This document shows positions 10,845 through 21,285 of a stretch of DNA of 64,000 nt, one piece after another (position 1 is the stretch's first letter; the number at the start of each line of letters is the position of its first letter). Position numbers and translations under genes: made by a program. The stretch is from positions 102,501 to 166,500 of the forward strand of contig NZ_KI911783.1 in NCBI RefSeq assembly GCF_000515415.1. Reading direction: 5' to 3'. The stretch comes from Bradyrhizobium sp. WSM1417. GTDB taxonomy: Bacteria; Pseudomonadota; Alphaproteobacteria; Rhizobiales; Xanthobacteraceae. A model generated the notes under the pieces. The model saw only the letters and a list, made by a program, of their open reading frames with translations, searched no databases and had not been told where the DNA came from.

Positions 10845-11087
10845 TCAATGTTCAGACGTCGGCGGTTCAACGGTCCAAGTCGCCTGCTCTTCATGCGCGC
10901 CCTCTGCGACATTCAGATTGGCGGTGACGATCGCGAACGCGCGTTGCACGTCATCCACCACGTCGCGCCGTCGCGTATTGATGTTGCGGACGAGAACCCG
11001 CCAACGGCCGTCTCCGCCGGCACCGGCGGTTTCCCGCCAGAATCGCAGAATGAAAACCTGATCCGAGAGCGGCTGTTGTGAGCTCAT
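10845..11087 (-). CDS. Small cytosolic protein of unknown function
   Basis: An 80-residue protein beginning MSSQQPLSDQVFILRFWRE, with no signal peptide. The FILRFWRE...GRWRVLVRNI pattern, followed by a predicted helix (DVVDDVQRAFAIVTANL), reads like a small beta-beta-alpha fold. I recall similar small proteins of unknown role in Bradyrhizobium, but no function. It lies between the SARP-type regulator and the lipoprotein gene on the same strand, 146 bases before the latter. A perfect 45-base palindrome separates it from the regulator. Confidence 0.55.
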   Translation of the reverse strand: MSSQQPLSDQVFILRFWRETAGAGGDGRWRVLVRNINTRRRDVVDDVQRAFAIVTANLNVAEGAHEEQATWTVEPPTSEH

Positions 11088-11199
11088 GGGCCAAGCGTGG
11101 CATGCCGCGAACTCGTGGAGATCGCGCGATCGTTCCGGCATGCTGGCCCTCCGGTCACGGCGGCTTGCGGTAGCAATTCCGCAGCGATCACGGCAGAAT

Positions 11200-11244
11200 C
11201 ACGGTGCGGCCGGGCAAGGCAATGCCTTGCCCGGCCGCACCGTG
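11200..11244. terminator. Perfect 22-bp inverted repeat (terminator-like)
   Basis: The two arms (CACGGTGCGGCCGGGCAAGG... and its exact complement) pair over 22 bp around a central A. It lies 41 bases after the SARP gene stop and 112 bases before the next gene. There is no T run on either strand, so it could be a terminator, an RNA-stabilising hairpin or a repeat element. Confidence 0.6.
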
Positions 11245-11285
11245 GCCAGGTTCGCGATATCAGACGGATTCGGGGACTGCGGCGG

Positions 11286-12110
11286 CTAGTTTGTAGCTCG
11301 CCGCCTCTCGTCTCGGCTCATCAGCCGCACACGCAAATGCTGGGCATCATCGGCGTTATGGAGATTCTTGATCTCGTCAATGATAACACGCGTCGCTGGA
11401 AGCGGAGAAATTCCCAGCTCCTGCTGGATCATGCCGATCCATTGATCGTAGTACCTGATGGCATCGATTCGCCTCTCATCGAGCGCGAGCAAAGTCAGGA
11501 GATGCCGAACCAGCTCCTCGCGATACGGATCGAAGCGCAGCGCGTGACGGGCGAGCAGAATCGCATCATGATACTGGCCACAGAGCCCCAGATGACGAAC
11601 GAGGATCATTGCCGACTGCACAAATAGGGAATGCAACCGCTCGCGTTCGTCCAAGATCCAGTCGGCATCCTCGCCGTCCAGGAATGGCCCCTCGTAGCGG
11701 TATAGGACGGTGAGAATCTGCTTCATCCTGGAGGGATCCACGTGCGCCTCAACGCCGCTGAGAGCCGACTGTGCCGCTTCGAGTAGAGCCCAGGTGTCGA
11801 CGTCCAGCCAAGACGTTCTCTCGAGAACGGTCTCCGAGCCAACTGTCCTGAGGCCATAACCCTCTCTGTACTCCGGAGCGGATGCGAGCAGCCTTCGCAA
11901 GCGCCAGATCGCAGAGTTCACGGCTCGGCGTCCCCTGTCGGTATCGTACTCCGGCCAAAACAAATCGATAAGTCGCTCGCGACGGTGCGGGCGGTCCGGA
12001 AAGGTGAGGAGAAAGCCGGCCAATCTCCGTCCTGCCGGACCGAGATCCAACCAAATCTGCTCGTTACCGCGCGTAACCCGGCTTGCCCCCAGCAAACTAA
12101 CGGTCAACAC
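11286..12110 (-). CDS. SARP/BTAD-type transcriptional regulator
   Basis: A protein of about 274 residues. Its N-terminal third looks like an OmpR-type winged helix as in SARP regulators (LFWPEYDTDRGRRAVNSAIWRLRRLL). It is followed by a helical bacterial transcriptional activation domain with TPR-like units (AILLARHALRFDPYREELVRH, ALDERRIDAIRYYDQW). Such proteins activate nearby gene clusters by binding direct repeats. GTG at 12110 is chosen since GGAGGGG lies five bases upstream; TTG at 12107 and an earlier TTG at 12128 are alternatives. It is the first gene of the accessory block and the obvious candidate regulator of the lipoprotein and lysin genes. Confidence 0.8.
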   Translation of the reverse strand: MLTVSLLGASRVTRGNEQIWLDLGPAGRRLAGFLLTFPDRPHRRERLIDLFWPEYDTDRGRRAVNSAIWRLRRLLASAPEYREGYGLRTVGSETVLERTSWLDVDTWALLEAAQSALSGVEAHVDPSRMKQILTVLYRYEGPFLDGEDADWILDERERLHSLFVQSAMILVRHLGLCGQYHDAILLARHALRFDPYREELVRHLLTLLALDERRIDAIRYYDQWIGMIQQELGISPLPATRVIIDEIKNLHNADDAQHLRVRLMSRDERRRATN

Positions 12111-12388
12111 CGCCGCCCCTCCACGCAAAACACAACAAAAAACAGCCTGTGGCGTTCAGCCATCGCAGCTCGAAATTGCGAGCTCAGTCTAAAATTTTCA
12201 GTTGCCAAGAACTCGCGCGAATTCCCTGAGTTCGTGGCCGCAGGACACGCTTGACATTGGAATTATGACAAGGAAGCCTTTGGTTGTTCAACACCAATTT
12301 ACATCCCAAGCGAATAACCGCAATGCGTGTGTCTTTCGAACGACACAACACTACACGGATACCCCGCTTCTCCGGAAAGGCGAAAGGC
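12111..12388. other. Intergenic region between the SARP regulator and clpB, no gene
   Basis: This stretch lies upstream of the SARP gene and downstream of the clpB terminator. It is noticeably more A/T-rich than its neighbours. It contains an interrupted repeat GAACTC...GAGTTC near 12207-12232, which could be an operator, though unproven. No coding signal was found. Confidence 0.5.
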
Positions 12389-12408
12389 CTCTCCGCGCAG
12401 GCGGAGAG
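12389..12408 (-). terminator. Rho-independent terminator after clpB
   Basis: On the minus strand CTCTCCGC, a CTGC loop and GCGGAGAG form an 8-bp GC-rich stem, followed by GGCCTTT. It starts 30 bases after the clpB stop. The T tract is short, so efficiency is uncertain. Confidence 0.55.
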
Positions 12409-12437
12409 AGCTTTCCAATCCGAGTGCCCGATCGCGC

Positions 12438-15077
<2,640 letters not shown>

Positions 15078-15319
15078 ATCGTGGTCTTTCCCTCGGCCTG
15101 CCCCTGGAGCCCTCTAAGGCACTCCAAACGGCATCTTCATTGGGTTTCCGATGACCGCATTGACGTTTCTCAAGCGGCAACAGTCGTTATCAGCCGACGC
15201 TGGCGCCGGCCTGCCCCAGATGTGGGAAGCGAGGCCTCGGACCGGAAGAGGCGAGTTCACAATTTCGTGCGCGGGTCCGCCCGCTTGGCGCCGGTGGGCC
15301 GAATCCCCTAAGTAGCGGC

Positions 15320-16123
15320 ATGACCCCTAGCGCAATGACAGCCAGCCAAACCGCCGAGATCACCGGGCTCTACCGTTATCCGATCAAGGGCCTGACGCCG
15401 GAGCCCCTGCCCCGCGTCTCCCTGCGGACCGGCCAGACCCTACCGGCCGACCGCCGCTACGCCATCGAGAACGGTCCCAGCGGCTTCGATCCGGAACAGC
15501 CGCAGTGGAAGCCGAAGATCCAGTTCCTGATGCTGGCGCGCAATGAGCGGCTGGCTTCGCTCGACAGCCGCTTCGAGGACGCGACCAACCGGCTGACCAT
15601 CCGCAAGGACGGCCAGATCGTCGCCAGCGGCGATCTCGAGACCGCCGCCGGGCGCGCCGCCATCGAGGACTACTTCAGGGACAACTTTCAGCCGGAGCTG
15701 AAGGGCCCGCCCAAGATCCTGTCCGGCCGCGACCACAGCTTTTCCGACGTCGCCCGCAAGGTCGTGTCCATCATCAATCTCGACAGCGTCCGCGCGCTCG
15801 AGACCATGCTCGGCGGCGCCGCCGTCCACCCGCTGCGCTTCCGCGCCAATCTCTACGTGAAGGGCTGGCCGGCCTGGTCCGAGCTCGACCTCGTCGGTCA
15901 GACGCTCGCGATCGGACAGGCCCGGCTGCAAGTGGTCAAGCGCATCAAGCGCTGCCCGGCCACCAACGTCGACCCAGATACCGCCAGGCGCGATCTCGAA
16001 ATCCCGGCCACGCTCTCGAGCAATCTCGGCCACATGGACTGCGGCATCTATGCCGAGGTGATCGCCGATGGCGACATCGGCGTGGGCGACGCGGTTGCAT
16101 TGGAAGAACCGAGGCTGGTGTGA
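15320..16123 (+). CDS. MOSC-domain protein
   Basis: A 267-residue protein with an N-terminal MOSC beta-barrel motif (ITGLYRYPIKGLTPEPL) and a C-terminal MOSC domain. The RIKRCPATNVDPDTARRD stretch holds the cysteine typical of the molybdenum-cofactor sulphurase C-terminal family. Relatives transfer or bind sulphur for molybdoenzymes (mARC, YiiM, YcbX types). Length and domain order resemble YcbX without its ferredoxin domain. The gene is divergent from clpB and followed by an inverted-repeat element. A second ATG at 15335 is an equally possible start. Confidence 0.85.
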   Translation: MTPSAMTASQTAEITGLYRYPIKGLTPEPLPRVSLRTGQTLPADRRYAIENGPSGFDPEQPQWKPKIQFLMLARNERLASLDSRFEDATNRLTIRKDGQIVASGDLETAAGRAAIEDYFRDNFQPELKGPPKILSGRDHSFSDVARKVVSIINLDSVRALETMLGGAAVHPLRFRANLYVKGWPAWSELDLVGQTLAIGQARLQVVKRIKRCPATNVDPDTARRDLEIPATLSSNLGHMDCGIYAEVIADGDIGVGDAVALEEPRLV

Positions 16124-16143
16124 CGCGGCGCGCTGGCCCGGCC

Positions 16144-16232
16144 CCGTCATTGCGAGCGCGGCGAAGCAATCCAGGAATGCGCCCGCGGAGACGGTCTGGA
16201 TTGCTTCGTCGCTTCGCTCCTCGCAATGACGG
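16144..16232. repeat. Intergenic inverted-repeat element, family A (copy 1)
   Basis: The arms CCGTCATTGCGAGCGCGGCG... and ...TCGCTCCTCGCAATGACGG are near-perfect complements, separated by about 20 bases. The same arms recur at 61846-61925, and a solo arm is at 18131-18148. It sits between two convergent genes. It is a REP/palindromic element common in this genus. Confidence 0.85.
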
Positions 16233-16235
16233 CCG

Positions 16236-17057
16236 TCAGTTCGGCATCACATACGCATAGATCCGGCCGCGCGAGATCGGCGCTTCGCGGACGCGGTTGC
16301 CGTTGTTGCCGGAGATCATGATCGGATTACCCTGCGCGTCGATGCCGGTGATGATGCCGACATGGCCACCCCGACCACCGCGCGACATCACTGCGATGGC
16401 GCCGACCTGCGGACCGGAGACGCGCGCGCCGTAATGCGCGAACGAATTCGCCATGTCGGAGCCGGTGCCACGGTGACCGGTCTTCTCAAGCACCATGTTC
16501 ATGAACCGTGCGCACCACAGGCTGCCGCGGCCGGTCGGATTACCGCCGACATAGCGGCGTGCCTCGGACACGAGGCCCGATCCGCCGCCGAAGCCGCCGC
16601 TGCTCGTGGCGCTATTGGCCCCACGACCGACATTCGCGTCAGTGGCCATTCCAGCGCCACGCCTCGCGGCGATTCGACGGCTGGCGCGCGTGGTCATCCC
16701 GCCGCTATCGCTGGTAACCATTCCGGCGTTGCCGCTCATAGCCATTACACCGGTGCCGCTCATAGCCATTCCACCGCTCATGGCGATGCCGCCGCTATTG
16801 GCGTTCGGGTCATAGCTGGCGAAGGTGTTGCCGAAACCGTTCGCCTGCAATTGCGCCGCGCCGCGCTCGAAACGCGAGCTGCGTGCATGATACCGGGAAT
16901 GATGATGTCTGCTGGCGAGATGCGCGTAAGCGTGGCGCTCTGCGCTATGACGATGAGGTCGTGCTGACGCCGGAGAGGTGAGCGCGGCGACCGCCGCGAA
17001 GAAAACAGCCAGCGCGACGACACAGCGCGACAGGCGAGACGCAAACAACTCGAACAT
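16236..17057 (-). CDS. Exported CHAP/TIGR02594-type cell-wall protein
   Basis: A 273-residue protein with a signal peptide (first 32 residues, cleavage around SPASA-RP). It has a His/Arg-rich segment, then a low-complexity stretch of GGIAMSGG- and GVMAMSGN-like repeats (about 88-115). The C-terminal domain of about 120 residues has LWCARFMNMVLEKTG and GGHVGIITGID. These give the Cys and His of a CHAP or NlpC/P60-like amidase/endopeptidase fold (TIGR02594 family). It probably acts on peptidoglycan in the periplasm. AAGGA precedes the ATG at 17057. It ends three bases beyond a family A repeat. Confidence 0.8.
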   Translation of the reverse strand: MFELFASRLSRCVVALAVFFAAVAALTSPASARPHRHSAERHAYAHLASRHHHSRYHARSSRFERGAAQLQANGFGNTFASYDPNANSGGIAMSGGMAMSGTGVMAMSGNAGMVTSDSGGMTTRASRRIAARRGAGMATDANVGRGANSATSSGGFGGGSGLVSEARRYVGGNPTGRGSLWCARFMNMVLEKTGHRGTGSDMANSFAHYGARVSGPQVGAIAVMSRGGRGGHVGIITGIDAQGNPIMISGNNGNRVREAPISRGRIYAYVMPN

Positions 17058-17265
17058 TCTTCATCCTTCGTTGACACCCCACTTCCCAATCGGCCCGTGC
17101 GGTGGCCGACATCCGCGGGCTGTATCAGTATCCTGATGTGGCGAGAACAAGACGCGGTCGCGGAGATTTTGGACGATGATTAAGATGATTAATAAGTGTT
17201 AGGATCGTATGCGCTGACCGCAGGACGGCATTCCAAAGCCGCAGCCACCTCTGGGAGAAAACCGG

Positions 17266-18129
17266 ATGCCTCACGCCCTCACGAAGGACAATTGTCGCCT
17301 CTATTTCGAAGACGCAGGCACTGGCACGCCGATACTTTTTCTGCACGAGTTCGCGGCCGACTACACCAATTGGGAGCCGCAGATGCGTTACTTTTCGCGC
17401 GGCCATCGCTGCATCACCTATTCCGCGCGCGGCTACACGCCATCTGACGTGCCTGATGGCGAGGTCTACGGCTACACGCATTTCTATACCGATGCGCTCG
17501 CGGTGCTCGATCATCTGAAGATCGATCGCGCGCACTTCGTCGGTCTCTCGATGGGGGCCTATTCGTCGCTCCAGATCGGGCTCAACGCGCCCCAACGTGC
17601 GCTGTCGATGACGCTCGCCGGCGTCGGCTCAGGCTCGGAGATCGAGAACCTCGACGCCTGGCGCAAGCAGTGCCGCGCCAACGCGGAGCAATTCGAGATG
17701 CTCGGCTCAGCCGAAGTCGCAAAAGTCACGCGCGAGACGCCGAGCCGGATTCCCTTTCTGGTGAAGGACCCGCGCGGCCACGCCGATTTCTATGCCGCCC
17801 TGGCGCGGCACGACGCCAAGGGATCGGCGCGGACGATGCGCGGCTTCCAGGCCGGCCGCCCCTCGATCTTTACGATGACGGACGCGATCAGGGCGGCCAC
17901 GACGCCGGCACTCATCATCTGCGGCGACGAGGACGATCCGTGCGTGGGCGCAAGCCTGTTCCTGAAGAAGCATCTGCCTGCGGCAGGGCTCGCCATGTTT
18001 CCGAAGTCCGGCCACGTGCTCAATCTCGAAGAGCCCGCGCTGTTCAACGAAACCGTGGAACGGTTCGTCACGCTGGTGGAAGCGGGAAGATGGCCGGTGC
18101 GCGACCCGAGGTCACTGGCGGCGCATTAG
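17266..18129 (+). CDS. Alpha/beta-fold hydrolase
   Basis: A 287-residue cytoplasmic hydrolase. The nucleophile elbow is GLSMGA (Ser near 95). Acid and His candidates are in IICGDEDDP and SGHVLNLEEP. The N-terminal LHEFAADYTNWEPQM supplies the oxyanion-hole region. It falls in the broad 3-oxoadipate enol-lactonase/epoxide hydrolase-like group, but the substrate cannot be read from sequence. GGGAGA precedes the ATG. It is monocistronic, convergent with metW, with a solo family A repeat arm just after its stop. Confidence 0.85.
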   Translation: MPHALTKDNCRLYFEDAGTGTPILFLHEFAADYTNWEPQMRYFSRGHRCITYSARGYTPSDVPDGEVYGYTHFYTDALAVLDHLKIDRAHFVGLSMGAYSSLQIGLNAPQRALSMTLAGVGSGSEIENLDAWRKQCRANAEQFEMLGSAEVAKVTRETPSRIPFLVKDPRGHADFYAALARHDAKGSARTMRGFQAGRPSIFTMTDAIRAATTPALIICGDEDDPCVGASLFLKKHLPAAGLAMFPKSGHVLNLEEPALFNETVERFVTLVEAGRWPVRDPRSLAAH

Positions 18130-18130
18130 C

Positions 18131-18148
18131 GCTGCGCTCGCAATGACG
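18131..18148. repeat. Solo arm of a family A inverted-repeat element
   Basis: GCTGCGCTCGCAATGACG matches the right arm of the elements at 16144-16232 and 61846-61925. The partner arm is missing. It lies between the convergent hydrolase and metW genes and is probably a decayed copy. Confidence 0.6.
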
Positions 18149-18153
18149 AAGAA

Positions 18154-18816
18154 CTACTTCCTGCCGCCCCGCGTCAGCAGAAACACCCCCTGCTCGCCGA
18201 ACAGATTCCACACCCACCAGGGCATCCGCAGCCGCAGCGGGCGGCCGTAGAGGTCGAGCGCCTCGGCACGTTCCATCTTGACGTCGATCGCATCGCATAG
18301 CTCAACGAAATCCTTGATGGTGCAGAAATGGATGTTGGCGGTGTCATACCAGCTTGCCGGCAGATTCTCCGTGCGTGGCATGTGGCCGCCGATCAGGAGC
18401 TGGAGCCGCATCTTCCAGAAGCCGAAATTCGGGAACGACACGATGGCGCGGCGGCCGATGCGCAGCAAATTCTCCAGCACAACTTTCGGCTGCCGCGTCG
18501 CCTGCAAGGTCTGCGACAGGATCACGTAGTCGAAGGCGTCATCGGGATAATTCACGAGGTCGGTGTCGGCATCGCCCTGCACCACCGCAAGACCCTTGGC
18601 GACGCAACGGTTGACACCCTCGCGCGATAGCTCGATGCCGCGGCCGTCGACGCCGCGGGTTTCCAGCAGCTGGAGCAGGTCGCCCTCGCCACAGCCGACG
18701 TCGAGCACTTTCGAGCCCGGCTTGACCATCTCGGCCACCAACACATGGTCGGCGCGAAAATCGCCGGGCTGCCCGGTCGCAAGGCCGCCCAGCGGCAGCG
18801 CTTCCTGTACAGACAT
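18154..18816 (-). CDS. metW: MetW, methionine biosynthesis methyltransferase-like protein
   Basis: A protein of about 220 residues with a SAM-dependent methyltransferase fold. Motif I is VLDVGCGEGDLL, followed by GIELSREGV and the MetW signature WYDTANIHFCTIKDF. MetW works with MetX in homoserine acylation for methionine synthesis; its exact role has been debated. The ATG at 18816 is used because it lies 14 bases after the metX stop and the homology begins there. It is the second gene of the metXW operon and so falls under the upstream SAM-II riboswitch. Confidence 0.93.
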   Translation of the reverse strand: MSVQEALPLGGLATGQPGDFRADHVLVAEMVKPGSKVLDVGCGEGDLLQLLETRGVDGRGIELSREGVNRCVAKGLAVVQGDADTDLVNYPDDAFDYVILSQTLQATRQPKVVLENLLRIGRRAIVSFPNFGFWKMRLQLLIGGHMPRTENLPASWYDTANIHFCTIKDFVELCDAIDVKMERAEALDLYGRPLRLRMPWWVWNLFGEQGVFLLTRGGRK

Positions 18817-18829
18817 GACTAGCCGTCCT

Positions 18830-20032
18830 TTAAGCTTTCTTGGCGGTGAGCCCGCGCGCCTTGCCTGCCGACTGCAGGAACGCACGGGCGATGTCGAAGA
18901 ACTCGGGCACGTCGAGGAGGAACGCGTCGTGACCGCGATCGGTCTCGATCTCGGCGAACGACACCCGCGCGCTCGACGCATTCAGCGCGTGCACCAGCGC
19001 CCGCGATTCCGAGGTCGGGAACAGCCAGTCGCTGGTGAAGGAGACCACGCAGAACCGGGTCTGGATTCCCGCGAACGCCTTCGCCAGCACGCCGCCATGG
19101 TCGCCGGCGATGTCGAAATAGTCCATCGCGCGGGTCAGATAGAGATAGGAGTTGGCGTCGAAGCGCTCGACAAAGGACGAGCCCTGGTAGCGCAGGTACG
19201 ACTCGACCTGGAAGTCGGCGTCGAACGAGAAGGTCGGCAACTCGCGGTCCTGCATGCGCCGTCCGAATTTGCGATGCAACGCGGCGTCCGAAAGATAGGT
19301 GATGTGCGCCGCCATCCGTGCGACAGCGAGCCCACGATGCGGATGGATACCTTGATCGGCATAGCCGCCATGGTGCCAGTCGGGATCGGCCATCACCGCC
19401 TGGCGGCCAAGCTCGTGGAACGCGATGTTCTGCGCCGAATGTCGTGTCGAGCAAGCAATCGCCAGCGCGGAGAATACCCGGCTCGGATACGCCGCCGTCC
19501 ATTGCAGCACTTGCATGCCGCCCATCGAGCCGCCGACGACTGCGAACAGCGTGTCGATGCCGAGCCGGTCGATCAGCATCGCCTGCGCGCGCACCATGTC
19601 GGGGATGGTGATGACGGGGAAATCGAGGCCCCAAACCTTGCCGGTCGCCGGATTGATCGAAGCCGGACCGGTCGAGCCCATGCAGCCGCCGATCACGTTG
19701 GAGCAGATGATAAAATACTCGCTGGGATCGAGCGGTCGGCCCGAGCCTACCAAAGTCTCCCACCAGCCGGGCTTGCCGGTGACAGGGTGCACATTGGCGA
19801 CGTGCTGGTCGCCGGTCAGCGCATGGCAGATCAGGATCGCGTTGGAGCGATCGGCATTCAGCTCGCCATAGGTCTGGTAGGCGATCTGGAATGGGCTAAG
19901 ATCGACACCGCAATCGAGCCGCAGCGGCTGTTCCAAGCCAAACTGCGCGACGTGCGAACTCGGATGATCCACCTCGTGCGACCGCTCGTCGGCGGTGATC
20001 GCGGGACTCGGAATTGACTGGACGCCAACCAT
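18830..20032 (-). CDS. metX: Homoserine O-acetyltransferase MetX
   Basis: A 400-residue alpha/beta-hydrolase-fold enzyme that acylates homoserine, the first dedicated step of methionine synthesis. Visible motifs are [21 protein letters not shown], the nucleophile GGSMGGMQ (Ser about 169), SDWLFPTSE (Asp) and DRGHDAFL (His), which complete the triad. The length is typical of the family. It is the first gene of metX-metW. Expression should fall when S-adenosylmethionine is high, because a SAM-II riboswitch and terminator lie in its leader. Confidence 0.96.
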   Translation of the reverse strand: MVGVQSIPSPAITADERSHEVDHPSSHVAQFGLEQPLRLDCGVDLSPFQIAYQTYGELNADRSNAILICHALTGDQHVANVHPVTGKPGWWETLVGSGRPLDPSEYFIICSNVIGGCMGSTGPASINPATGKVWGLDFPVITIPDMVRAQAMLIDRLGIDTLFAVVGGSMGGMQVLQWTAAYPSRVFSALAIACSTRHSAQNIAFHELGRQAVMADPDWHHGGYADQGIHPHRGLAVARMAAHITYLSDAALHRKFGRRMQDRELPTFSFDADFQVESYLRYQGSSFVERFDANSYLYLTRAMDYFDIAGDHGGVLAKAFAGIQTRFCVVSFTSDWLFPTSESRALVHALNASSARVSFAEIETDRGHDAFLLDVPEFFDIARAFLQSAGKARGLTAKKA

Positions 20033-20087
20033 CTGACCATCGACCTCGTTTGCGGTCGTCGTGGTGACCGCACTGACATCAGGCCAT

Positions 20088-20121
20088 AAAAAACCCGGCC
20101 TGAACGATAGGTTCGGCCGGG
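20088..20121 (-). terminator. Terminator of the metX attenuator
   Basis: On the minus strand CCCGGCC-GAAC, a five-base loop and GTTC-A-GGCCGGG form an 11-bp stem with one bulge, followed by six T residues. It lies between the SAM-II riboswitch and the metX start. The 5' arm can pair instead with GGCCGGGG at 20133-20140, directly after the aptamer, giving an antiterminator. Confidence 0.85.
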
Positions 20122-20138
20122 ATCGAAAGCGTCCCCGG

Positions 20139-20194
20139 CCTGTTTAGCGAGTTTTTTAACGTGGCTGCAAGCCGGCCGGCTCAAATGACCACGG
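20139..20194 (-). promoter_or_regulatory. SAM-II riboswitch
   Basis: The minus strand shows the SAM-II pattern. A GTGG stem start is followed by GTCATTTGAGC, GGCTTGCAGCCAC closes the stem, then GTTAAA leads to the conserved 3' GCTAAACAGG that forms the pseudoknot. SAM-II elements are known upstream of metX and metA in alphaproteobacteria and bind S-adenosylmethionine. Here the aptamer is followed by a terminator, so control is probably at transcription. It starts almost at the predicted transcription start. Confidence 0.88.
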
Positions 20195-20203
20195 AACGGC
20201 TAA

Positions 20204-20232
20204 AAACTACCGTCTTGGATGGTTTTCGTCAA
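20204..20232 (-). promoter_or_regulatory. Predicted promoter of metXW
   Basis: On the minus strand TTGACG (20227-20232) and TAGTTT (20204-20209) are separated by 17 bases. The start would fall near 20197, right before the riboswitch. The -35 box has one mismatch and the -10 box is weaker. Confidence 0.6.
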
Positions 20233-20402
20233 GTCGCGGCCCGGATCAGCCAAATTCGCCGGTCGCGCCGCCAGCGGAAGGGCCCGATTTCCCTTTGCAT
20301 TTCTCTTTGCTTTCGCAGCCCCGACTGCCTAATCAGGATATCCATCACAGCGGTGACGGCTCGACTGAGCCGCATTGGAACGCTCAACAGCACCTGTCAG
20401 AC

Positions 20403-21251
20403 ATGTCCCAACGTCCGCCCGCGCCACCATCGCTCCAGGAATTGCGCAAGGAGATCGACGCGATCGACGAGGGCATGCATCGCCTGCTGATGCAACGCGG
20501 CGACATCATCGACCGCCTGATCCAGGTGAAGCAGACCCAGGAGGTCGGCTCGGCGTTCCGCCCGGCACGCGAGGCCTCCATGATGCGCGACCTCGTGCAG
20601 CGTCATCGCGGCATCCTGCCGCTCGACACCGTCGAGAGCATCTGGCGCGTCATCATCGCGACCTTCACCTATGTCCAGGCGCCGTTCTCGGTGCACGCCG
20701 ACATCTCGGCAAGCGAGCCGGCCATGCGCGATTCCGCGCGATTCCATTTCGGCTTCACCGTACCTTATGTCGCGCATTTCAGCGCGCAGGCGGCGGTCGA
20801 GGCCGTCGCGAAGTCCAAGGGCGATCTGGCGCTGGTCTCGGCGACATCGAGCCGCACGCCGTGGTGGCTGTCGCTGGAAGAAGCCGGCGCGCCAAAGATC
20901 ATCGCGCGGCTGCCCTTTGTCGAGCGCGCCGACCATCCGGCGGCGTTGCCCGTGTTCGCGGTTTCGCGCGTCGCCGACAGCGCCCTGGTGACGGAGGTCG
21001 AGACCTTCAGCGTCCGCGTCTCTGGGTGGAACGCCGAAGTTGCGCGCGCCCTGTCGCCGCTCGCCGAGATCGTGGCGGTGCCCGACACCGCCTTCGACGG
21101 CGCCGCGCTGCTGGTCTCGGTCACCGCGACGAGCAGCATCGACAGGATCAAGGCAGCCCTGATCGAAGCGGGGGGCTCGGTGCGCTCCACGGCCCTCGTC
21201 GGCAGCCACGCAACGCGCTATACGGTGCCCCCGATCGGGTCGAAATCGTAA
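20403..21251 (+). CDS. Chorismate mutase fused to a prephenate dehydratase-like domain
   Basis: A protein of about 282 residues. The first 95 residues are an AroQ-type helical chorismate mutase (LQELRKEIDAIDEGMHRLLMQR and VKQ). It converts chorismate to prephenate in Phe/Tyr synthesis. The rest resembles the two-lobed binding fold of prephenate dehydratases, but I do not see the catalytic Thr-Arg-Phe motif, so dehydratase activity is doubtful; it may be a sensor or a relic. The ATG at 20403 starts the conserved part. The aminotransferase gene follows after 34 bases and then TyrA/TyrC, forming a pathway operon. Confidence 0.85.
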   Translation: MSQRPPAPPSLQELRKEIDAIDEGMHRLLMQRGDIIDRLIQVKQTQEVGSAFRPAREASMMRDLVQRHRGILPLDTVESIWRVIIATFTYVQAPFSVHADISASEPAMRDSARFHFGFTVPYVAHFSAQAAVEAVAKSKGDLALVSATSSRTPWWLSLEEAGAPKIIARLPFVERADHPAALPVFAVSRVADSALVTEVETFSVRVSGWNAEVARALSPLAEIVAVPDTAFDGAALLVSVTATSSIDRIKAALIEAGGSVRSTALVGSHATRYTVPPIGSKS

Positions 21252-21285
21252 GTCGCGAACCGCTTAAGCCAGTCCGGAGTTGAAG

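Noticed and set aside
10691..10912. 73-residue frame between the small protein and lipoprotein genes
   Set aside because: Overlaps the start of both neighbours, has no ribosome-binding site and no recognisable composition.
15078..15200. Heat-shock (sigma-32) promoter before clpB
   Set aside because: A CTTGAG hexamer is present but no matching -10 element lies at accepted spacing.
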